Assembly: GCF_030929555.1 (NCBI RefSeq)
Contig: NZ_JAVFVT010000002.1
Coordinates: 1 to 64,000 of the forward strand
Source of the DNA: Paenibacillus sp. LHD-117
GTDB lineage: Bacteria; Bacillota; Bacilli; Paenibacillales; Paenibacillaceae
Reading direction: 5' to 3'
Length of the DNA: 64,000 nucleotides
Within the stretch, counting starts at the first letter, position 1, and every line of letters begins with the position of its first letter. This document shows, one piece after another, positions 58,266 through 64,000 of the stretch. The notes under the pieces are model-generated. The model was not told the DNA's origin and searched no databases. It saw only the letters and a list, made by a program, of their open reading frames with translations. A program made the position numbers and the translations under genes.

Positions 58266-58757
58266 TTATAGACGCTCGTGCGCGACAAAAGTGAAGGCGT
58301 ATTCATTGCGTTCGTCCGGTTCTTTGCGTTCGCCAACGATACGTTTCCAGTATTTGGAATCGAACTCCGGAAACTTCGCGTCTCCGCCTTCGATCTCCGT
58401 CTCTACTTCGGTCAAAAATATTTTGTCCGCATGCGGTAGAAACTGGGCATAAATCTCTGTGCCCCCGATGATCATTAATTCTTCGCCATCCCCATAGCGG
58501 CGCAGCGCTTCTTCCACCGAATGAACGATCTCGCAGCCTTCGAGCTGGAGGCCGGTTTGACGGGTCAATACGACGTTGCGACGATTCGGGAGCGGCTTGC
58601 CACCGAGCGATTGAAACGTCTTCCGTCCCATCAACACCGTTTTCCCCAGCGTGTTCGCTTTAAAAAAGGCCATCTCCGCCGGCAATCGCCACGGCATCGC
58701 GTTCCCTTTGCCGATCGTCCTGTTCCGGTCCATCGCCGCGATTAACGTAATCGTCAT
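58266..58757 (-). CDS. folA: Dihydrofolate reductase
   Basis: A 163-residue dihydrofolate reductase. Key parts: TLIAAMDRNRTIGKGNAMPWRLPAEMAFFKANTLGKTVLMGRKTFQSLGGKPLPNRRNVVLTRQ with the active-site Trp/Glu region and NADPH loop, and ELMIIGGTEIYAQFLPHADKIFLTEVETEIEGGDAKFPEF. It regenerates tetrahydrofolate after the thymidylate synthase reaction and lies 30 bases downstream of thyA, which fits co-transcription. The symbol dfrA is used in some Bacillota. Confidence 0.95.
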   Translation of the reverse strand: MTITLIAAMDRNRTIGKGNAMPWRLPAEMAFFKANTLGKTVLMGRKTFQSLGGKPLPNRRNVVLTRQTGLQLEGCEIVHSVEEALRRYGDGEELMIIGGTEIYAQFLPHADKIFLTEVETEIEGGDAKFPEFDSKYWKRIVGERKEPDERNEYAFTFVAHERL

Positions 58758-58787
58758 GGTCTCACCTCGCTCTATTATCCTTATATT

Positions 58788-59747
58788 TTAGACCGCAACA
58801 GGCGCTTTGATCGTAGGATGAGGCGCGTAACCCTCCAGCGTCAAATCCGACAGCTCGAATTCGAACACGGACCGCTTGTCCGGGTTCAACTTCAGCTGAG
58901 GCAAGCCTTTAGGCTCTCTGCTCAATTGGATTTCGATCTGATCGATGTGGTTGGAATAAATATGCGCGTCGCCAATCGTATGCACGAAGTCTCCAACCCC
59001 AAGACCACACTCATGCGCCACGAGATGAGTCAGAAGCGCATAGCTCGCGATATTGAACGGGATACCCAGGAAAATATCGCCGCTCCGCTGGTACAACTGG
59101 CAAGAGAGTTTCCCATTCGCCACATAAAACTGGAACATGGTATGGCACGGCGGCAGCGCCATCGTCGGAACGTCTTCCGGATTCCAAGCGGACACGATAA
59201 GGCGGCGGGAGTCCGGATTTGTTTTGATCGCATGGATCACGTCCTTGAGCTGATCGATCGTTTCTCCCTGCGTCGTCTTCCAAGCCCGCCATTGCTTTCC
59301 GTAGACGTCGCCAAGCTCTCCGAATCGGGCCGCAAACGCGTCATCCTGCAGCACTCGCTCTTTGAACAAGGTCATTTGTTTCTCGTATGCTGCGGCAAAA
59401 GACGCATCCTTCTGCGAGCGCAGTCCAAAATCACACATGTCCGGCCCCATGTATTCATCGCTCTCGATCCAGCGCTTGAACGCCCATTCGTTCCATATAT
59501 TATTGCCATGCTGCAACAAATAACGGATGTTGGTGTCGCCTTTGATAAACCAGAGCAATTCGCTTGCCACAAGCTTGAACGGCACGCGTTTCGTCGTCAG
59601 AAGCGGGAACCCTTCCTCAAGCGGGAATCTCATTTGATAGCCGAATGTCGAAATTGTGCCCGTGCCGGTCCGGTCTTCCTTCCGAACGCCCTTCCCCAGC
59701 ACATCCCGCAGCAATTGCAAGTAACTATTTTCGCTGCTCATCTTCAT
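58788..59747 (-). CDS. thyA: Thymidylate synthase
   Basis: A 319-residue thymidylate synthase of the long ThyA type seen in Lactobacillus and in one Bacillus isoform (about 316 residues rather than 264, because of an insert near residues 85-135). Catalytic Cys201 is in [46 protein letters not shown], and [30 protein letters not shown] marks the substrate-binding N-terminus. It methylates dUMP with methylene-tetrahydrofolate, producing dihydrofolate for the downstream folA product. A second ATG two codons in is possible. Confidence 0.95.
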   Translation of the reverse strand: MKMSSENSYLQLLRDVLGKGVRKEDRTGTGTISTFGYQMRFPLEEGFPLLTTKRVPFKLVASELLWFIKGDTNIRYLLQHGNNIWNEWAFKRWIESDEYMGPDMCDFGLRSQKDASFAAAYEKQMTLFKERVLQDDAFAARFGELGDVYGKQWRAWKTTQGETIDQLKDVIHAIKTNPDSRRLIVSAWNPEDVPTMALPPCHTMFQFYVANGKLSCQLYQRSGDIFLGIPFNIASYALLTHLVAHECGLGVGDFVHTIGDAHIYSNHIDQIEIQLSREPKGLPQLKLNPDKRSVFEFELSDLTLEGYAPHPTIKAPVAV

Positions 59748-59779
59748 ATCGCCCCTTGATTATGTATCCAAATAGTATA

Positions 59780-60289
59780 TCACGATTTGCCCGTTCTGTC
59801 GCCTTTCCGAAGCTTGCGCAGCTGATGCCTCTCCGGTGCGCTTTCATGCAATTGCCGCTCCAACGGCGTTTCGGGAACAACCTTCGGAACGGACGTCGGC
59901 TTGCCGGTATCATCTAACGCGACGAACGTAAAAAACGCGGTAACCGTCGTTCTGCGCGTGCCGGTGTACAAGTTTTCGGAATTGACGGACACGTAAATTT
60001 CCATGGAGCTGCGTCTTGTCCACGTGACGAACGCTTCCACCTCGATCACTTCCCCGACATGGATCGGAGCTAAGAAATCCAGACTATCCGTCGAAGCGGT
60101 GACGACCCGTTTCCGCGCATGCCGCATCGCCGAGATGGCTGCTACTTTATCCATATATTCCATCAGCTTGCCGCCGAACATCGTGTCGTGCTGGTTCGTA
60201 TCGAGCGGGAAAATCAACTGGGTCATTAACGTTCTGGATTGACTTGCAGGCTTGGATGCGGTCTCTTCGTTCGATTCGATCGGTTCCAC
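59780..60289 (-). CDS. Acyl-CoA thioesterase (hotdog fold)
   Basis: A 169-residue hotdog-fold acyl-CoA thioesterase. Typical are LIFPLDTNQHDTMFGGKLMEYMDKVAAISAMRHARKRVVTASTDSLDFLAPIHVGEVIEVEAFVTWTRRSSMEIYVSVNSENLYTG, with the catalytic Asn/Asp and Glu of the YciA/BFIT-like group. It hydrolyses acyl-CoA in the cytoplasm; chain-length preference is unknown. GTG start with GGAAGG upstream. It is 32 bases before thyA and may be the first gene of the thyA-folA unit. Confidence 0.9.
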   Translation of the reverse strand: MEPIESNEETASKPASQSRTLMTQLIFPLDTNQHDTMFGGKLMEYMDKVAAISAMRHARKRVVTASTDSLDFLAPIHVGEVIEVEAFVTWTRRSSMEIYVSVNSENLYTGTRRTTVTAFFTFVALDDTGKPTSVPKVVPETPLERQLHESAPERHQLRKLRKGDRTGKS

Positions 60290-60335
60290 TTGGCTACACC
60301 TTCCTTTGATTTATTTTTCTCTTGCATCTTATGCG

Positions 60336-60377
60336 CAAAGAGGCCGCGCCGCATCGCATGCAGCGTGACCTCTTTGG
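60336..60377 (-). terminator. Terminator of the pyruvate dehydrogenase operon
   Basis: CAAAGAGG-CCGCGCCG pairs imperfectly with CAGCGTGA-CCTCTTTGG around a CATGC-type loop. It lies just after the E3 gene. Confidence 0.65.
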
Positions 60378-60407
60378 TTAATGACAACCGTTCGTTTATG
60401 GGAAGGA

Positions 60408-61823
60408 TTACTTCACGAACGTGTGGATCGGATGTCCAAGCGCAACTTCTGCTGCGTCCAGAACGATCTCGCCCAGCGTTGGGTGAGCATGAATCGTAAG
60501 CGCGATATCTTCGAGCGTAGCGCCCATCTCGATAGCCAGAGCAAGCTCAGCGATCATGTTGGAAGCTTCGAGACCGATGATTTGCGCGCCAAGGACAAGA
60601 CCGGAGTCCGCATCCGACACTAGCTTCACGAAACCTTCGTTCGCGTTAAGCGACATCGCGCGGCCGTTGATCGCGAACGGGAATTTGCCCACTTTCACGT
60701 TGTGGCCTTTGTCCTTCGCTTCTTTCTCGCTCAGACCCACGCTTGCGCATTCCGGATCGGAGAAGCAAACGGCCGGCACGCATTTGTAGTCGATAACGCT
60801 CGGTTGTCCCGAGATCGCTTCAGCCGCGACGCGGCCTTCGTACATCGCTTTGTGCGCGAGCGCAGGCCCAGCGATGATGTCGCCAATCGCGAAGATGTGC
60901 GGAATGCTCGTACGGCATTGCTCGTCGACTTCGACAAGACCGCGATCTGTCGTTTTGACGCCGATCAGGTCAAGGCCGAGCTCGCCATCCGTGTTCGGAC
61001 GACGGCCAACCGTCACGAGCAGGTAGTCAGCCGTTACTTTTTCTTCTTTGTCGCCAACCGTGTACGTGACCGTAACGTCTTTGTCCGTTTGCTCGGCGCT
61101 TTTTGCTTGCGCGCCCGTTACGATATCCACGTTCGTGCTTTTCAGCTTCTTCGCGACGATCGAAGACATATCTTTATCGAAGCCAGGCAGGATGGAATCC
61201 GAACCTTCGATTACCGTTACTTTCGTGCCGAACTTCGAGTACATTTGGCCAAGCTCGATGCCGATGTAGCCGCCGCCGATCACGACGAGGCTCTTCGGAA
61301 TTTCCGGCAAGCTCAGAGCGCCGGTCGAGGAGACGATACGTCCGCCGTAAGGGAAAGCTTTCAGCTCGATCGGACGGGAGCCCGTCGCGATGATGCAGTT
61401 CTTGAAACGGTAACGAGGCGCTTCTTGATCGTTGAAGACGCGCGCTTCGTTCTCGTTGATGAACATCACTTCGCCGTGGAAGTATTGGATCTTGTTCGCT
61501 TTCAGCAGGGAAGCGACGCCGCCCGTCAGCTTCTTCACGATGCCGTTTTTGAACTCTTGCACTTTATTGAAATCAACCTTCGCTTCGCCGACTTCGATGC
61601 CGAATGCGGAAGCGTGGCTAACGGACTCGTATTGGTGAGCCGCGGAAATCAGGGCTTTGGAAGGGATGCAGCCGACGTTCAAGCAAACGCCGCCTACATG
61701 CTCCTTCTCGACGACCAGAACGTTCTGGCCGAGCTGGGCCGCGCGGATCGCGGCAACGTATCCGCCGGGACCTGCACCGATGACCAATGTATCGATATCT
61801 AAGGAAGCATCTCCAACTACCAT
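60408..61823 (-). CDS. pdhD: Dihydrolipoyl dehydrogenase (E3)
   Basis: A 471-residue flavoprotein disulfide reductase. The redox cysteines C47 and C52 are in VGGVCLNVGCIPSKALI, the FAD motif is TLVIGAGPGGYVAAIRAAQLGQ, the NAD motif SLVVIGGGYIGIELGQMYSKFG, and the catalytic His-Glu pair is in HAHPTLGEIVLDAAEVALG. It re-oxidises the lipoyl arm of the E2 subunit. It follows E2 with a 3-base gap and ends the pdh operon (also called lpdA). Confidence 0.96.
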   Translation of the reverse strand: MVVGDASLDIDTLVIGAGPGGYVAAIRAAQLGQNVLVVEKEHVGGVCLNVGCIPSKALISAAHQYESVSHASAFGIEVGEAKVDFNKVQEFKNGIVKKLTGGVASLLKANKIQYFHGEVMFINENEARVFNDQEAPRYRFKNCIIATGSRPIELKAFPYGGRIVSSTGALSLPEIPKSLVVIGGGYIGIELGQMYSKFGTKVTVIEGSDSILPGFDKDMSSIVAKKLKSTNVDIVTGAQAKSAEQTDKDVTVTYTVGDKEEKVTADYLLVTVGRRPNTDGELGLDLIGVKTTDRGLVEVDEQCRTSIPHIFAIGDIIAGPALAHKAMYEGRVAAEAISGQPSVIDYKCVPAVCFSDPECASVGLSEKEAKDKGHNVKVGKFPFAINGRAMSLNANEGFVKLVSDADSGLVLGAQIIGLEASNMIAELALAIEMGATLEDIALTIHAHPTLGEIVLDAAEVALGHPIHTFVK

Positions 61824-61826
61824 GTG

Positions 61827-63119
61827 TTAAACCTCCATAATAAACAGTTCAGGCTGCGCCAGAAGCTGCTTGATATAGTTCATAAAGTTTTGGGCCGTTG
61901 CGCCGTCGATGAGACGGTGGTCGAAGCTGAGCGACAGTGCCATGACCGGAGCGGCTACGATTTCGCCGTTACGAACGACTGGCTTCTCCGAAATGCGTCC
62001 CGTGCCGAGAATCGCGACTTCAGGGAAGTTAATGACCGGCGTGAAGAACATGCCGCCGGCGGAACCGATATTCGAAATCGAGATCGTGCTGCCTTTCAGT
62101 TCGGCCGCAGTCAGCTTGCCGTCGCGTCCGCGAGCTGCAAGGTCGCGAATGGAATCGGCAACCATAAACAGGTTTTTGCGGTCTGCGTCTTCGATAACCG
62201 GAACGATCAAGCCGTTGTCCGTATCCGTCGCGATACCGATATTGTAGTACTTGCGGTAGACGATCTCTTGGTTCGCTTCGTCCAGCGTCGAGTTCATGAT
62301 CGGGAACTGGCGGCAAGCCGCTACGAGCGCCTTCACGATGAACGGCAAGTAAGTCAGCTTGGAGCCTTTTTTCTCCGCGTAAGGCTTGTATTTCGCGCGC
62401 AGGGCTACAAGCTCGGTAACGTCCACTTCGTCCATGATCGTCACGTGAGGAGCCGTGTACACCGATTTCACCATCGCGTTCGCGATCGCTTTGCGGATGC
62501 CTTTGAACGGTAAGCGCTCTTCCGGACGGTAAACCGTGCCGGATGCGGCGGCCGCTGCCGGTTTCGCTTCGCTAGCCGCTGGAGCTTCTTGCGCCGCGGC
62601 TGCTGGCGCTTCAGTCGTAACGGCAGCTGCAGGAGCGCCGCCGAAGCCGTTGACGTCATCGCGCGTAATACGGCCGTTCTTACCGGTGCCGCTCACTTGC
62701 GTCAGATCAACGCCCTTCTCGCGGGCGAATTTGCGAACGCTCGGAGTCGCGAGCACTTGCGCGTTTGCCGCCTTCGTTTCGGCTGGAGCAGCTGGTGCTG
62801 CCGCAGCTGAAGGAGCAGGCGCCGCCTCTTCCTTCTTCTCTTCCGTTGCGGCCGGCTGAGCGCTCTCCGGAATGTCACCTTCCGCGTCGATGACCGCAAC
62901 AAGATCGCCGACGTGGCAGACTTGGCCGTCCTTCACCAATACTTCAAGCACTTTGCCGTTTACCGGGCAAGGCACTTCAACGATCGCTTTGTCGTTCTGA
63001 ACTTCCATAATAATATCATCGTCGGTAACCGTAGCGCCCGGCTTAATAAGCACTTTGACGATTTCGCCTTCATGCAAGCCTTCGCCCAGCTCCGGGAATC
63101 GATATTCGAATTTAGCCAC
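61827..63119 (-). CDS. pdhC: Pyruvate dehydrogenase E2, dihydrolipoamide acetyltransferase
   Basis: A 430-residue E2. One lipoyl domain (lipoylated Lys44 in [13 protein letters not shown]) is followed by Ala/Pro-rich linkers, a peripheral subunit-binding domain ([35 protein letters not shown]) and the catalytic core ([33 protein letters not shown] ... [18 protein letters not shown] with the His/Asp site). The linker composition ([19 protein letters not shown]) is typical. The GTG at 63119 is taken as the start, since GGAGG lies 9 bases before it; a TTG three codons earlier is too close. Confidence 0.95.
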   Translation of the reverse strand: MAKFEYRFPELGEGLHEGEIVKVLIKPGATVTDDDIIMEVQNDKAIVEVPCPVNGKVLEVLVKDGQVCHVGDLVAVIDAEGDIPESAQPAATEEKKEEAAPAPSAAAAPAAPAETKAANAQVLATPSVRKFAREKGVDLTQVSGTGKNGRITRDDVNGFGGAPAAAVTTEAPAAAAQEAPAASEAKPAAAAASGTVYRPEERLPFKGIRKAIANAMVKSVYTAPHVTIMDEVDVTELVALRAKYKPYAEKKGSKLTYLPFIVKALVAACRQFPIMNSTLDEANQEIVYRKYYNIGIATDTDNGLIVPVIEDADRKNLFMVADSIRDLAARGRDGKLTAAELKGSTISISNIGSAGGMFFTPVINFPEVAILGTGRISEKPVVRNGEIVAAPVMALSLSFDHRLIDGATAQNFMNYIKQLLAQPELFIMEV

Positions 63120-63173
63120 CGATGGCAACCTCCTTTAAGTACGTATCGCAATCATTCCGAAAGGAATGAAAAT

Positions 63174-64000
63174 CTAGAAGTTCAATACTTTCTGAGCCGC
63201 GGCAACGATGCGAGCCGGAGTCGGCAGCCATGCGTCCTCGATCTGGGCGAACGGATACACCGTATCCGGACCGGATACGCGAAGCACCGGAGCTTCCAGG
63301 TGCAGAATCGCTTTTTCGTTGATTTGGGCGATGACTTCCGCCGCTACGCCGGACGTCTTCTGCGCTTCTTGCACGACGATCGCGCGGTTCGTCTTCTGGA
63401 TGGAAGCCACGATCGTGTCGATATCGAGCGGAACAAGGGAACGAAGGTCGATGATTTCGGCTTTGATGCCTTGTTTCTCGAGCTCGTCTGCCGCTTTCAC
63501 CGCCGTGTGGACCATCATGCCGTAAGCGATGATCGTGACGTCGCTGCCTTCGCGCACGACATTCGCTTTGCCGATCTCGATCGTGTATTCGCCTTCCGGA
63601 ACATCCGCTTTGAACGCGCGGTACAGGTTAAGATGCTCCATGAAGAAGACCGGATCGTTGTCGCGAATCGCCGAGATCATGAGACCTTTGGCGTCATAAG
63701 GGTTGGAAGGAATGACGACCTTGATACCGGGCGTCTGTACCGCAAGGCCTTCCAAGGAATCCGTGTGCAGCTCGGCTGCTTTTACGCCGCCGCCGAACGG
63801 CGTGCGGAATACGATCGGCGAGTTGTAGCGTCCGCCGGAACGGTAACGCATGCGCGCGGCTTGTACGAACATTTGGTCAAGCGCTTCGTAGATGAAACCG
63901 ACAAACTGGATTTCCGCGATCGGGCGGAATCCTTGAATCCCCATGCCTACCGCCATGCCCGCAATCGCGGATTCCGCAAGCGGAGTATCGAAAACGCGGT
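63174..64000 (-). CDS. pdhB: Pyruvate dehydrogenase E1 beta (partial, runs off the right edge)
   Basis: About 275 C-terminal residues of the E1 beta subunit; the 5' end is outside the window. Visible: RVFDTPLAESAIAGMAVGMGIQGFRPIAEIQFVGFIYEALDQMF, RTPFGGGVKAAELHTDSLEGLAVQTPGIKVVIPSNPYDAKGLM, and the C-terminal transketolase-like domain with SGPDTVYPFAQIEDAWLPT. With E1 alpha (not in the window) it decarboxylates pyruvate on thiamine diphosphate. It precedes E2 by 54 bases in the usual E1a-E1b-E2-E3 order. Confidence 0.95.
   Translation of the reverse strand, partial: RVFDTPLAESAIAGMAVGMGIQGFRPIAEIQFVGFIYEALDQMFVQAARMRYRSGGRYNSPIVFRTPFGGGVKAAELHTDSLEGLAVQTPGIKVVIPSNPYDAKGLMISAIRDNDPVFFMEHLNLYRAFKADVPEGEYTIEIGKANVVREGSDVTIIAYGMMVHTAVKAADELEKQGIKAEIIDLRSLVPLDIDTIVASIQKTNRAIVVQEAQKTSGVAAEVIAQINEKAILHLEAPVLRVSGPDTVYPFAQIEDAWLPTPARIVAAAQKVLNF

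Noticed and set aside
60702..61802. A 366-codon plus-strand frame opposite the E3 gene, and similar long frames opposite thyA (58818-59759) and pyk (12239-12982).
   Set aside because: All lie antisense to genes with full catalytic motifs, lack translation signals and show shadow-like composition.

Overview
The window looks like a chromosomal segment of a spore-forming, moderately GC-rich Bacillota of the Paenibacillaceae (Paenibacillus or Cohnella type). This rests on gene content and style rather than a marker gene: an SLH-anchored GH3 glycosidase beside a YesM/YesN-type two-component pair, a SleB/CwlJ-type cortex hydrolase, a YpdA bacillithiol reductase, a ykkC (guanidine-I) riboswitch over paired SMR genes, a YdjO-like zinc ribbon, strong GGAGG ribosome binding sites and frequent TTG/GTG starts. 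No rRNA, tRNA, prophage or CRISPR array was seen.

Region 1 (1-4210) is the most unusual part. Four AT-rich minus-strand genes (SUKH/SMI1-KNR4, YjbR-like, DUF6933-like, multi-spanning membrane protein) each form a cassette. They are separated by three long imperfect inverted repeats whose ends match integron attC core sites (RYYYAAC ... GTTRRRY). The array ends at an attI-like core next to a tyrosine integrase broken by frameshifts and a stop. I read it as an integron-like cassette array in a Firmicute, with integrase and cassettes co-directional.

Region 2 (4.2-24 kb) is ordinary chromosome: SRPBCC protein, ABC-F ATPase, a marR-MFS-hydrolase cluster with a palindromic operator, a CD3324-type regulator, an EamA exporter behind a structured leader, pyruvate kinase, an AraC regulator, a molybdopterin oxidoreductase, a 2-hydroxyacid dehydrogenase, a quinone-oxidoreductase-like MDR protein, an MBOAT acyltransferase paired with a fused SGNH-like/polysaccharide deacetylase protein, a GNAT and a CDF transporter.

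Region 3 (24-41.4 kb): SLH-GH3 glycosidase divergent from a histidine kinase, response regulator and solute-binding lipoprotein; FhuF-like, radical SAM and DCC proteins; the guanidine riboswitch and its two SMR genes; a YdjO-like gene; a MITE-like repeat; lactonase; DsbA-like protein; SleB-like hydrolase; xerS with a dif-like site just upstream; YpdA.

Region 4 (41.4-64 kb) is mostly minus strand: a tight run MOSC, APH-like kinase, ChbG deacetylase, MoxR, DUF58, DUF4129; an APC permease; an orphan ABC ATPase; a 74-aa gene under two LexA boxes; HAD hydrolase; topB; a membrane-anchored glucosaminidase-like protein; gltD; thioesterase-thyA-folA; and the pyruvate dehydrogenase genes E1beta (cut by the right edge), E2 and E3.
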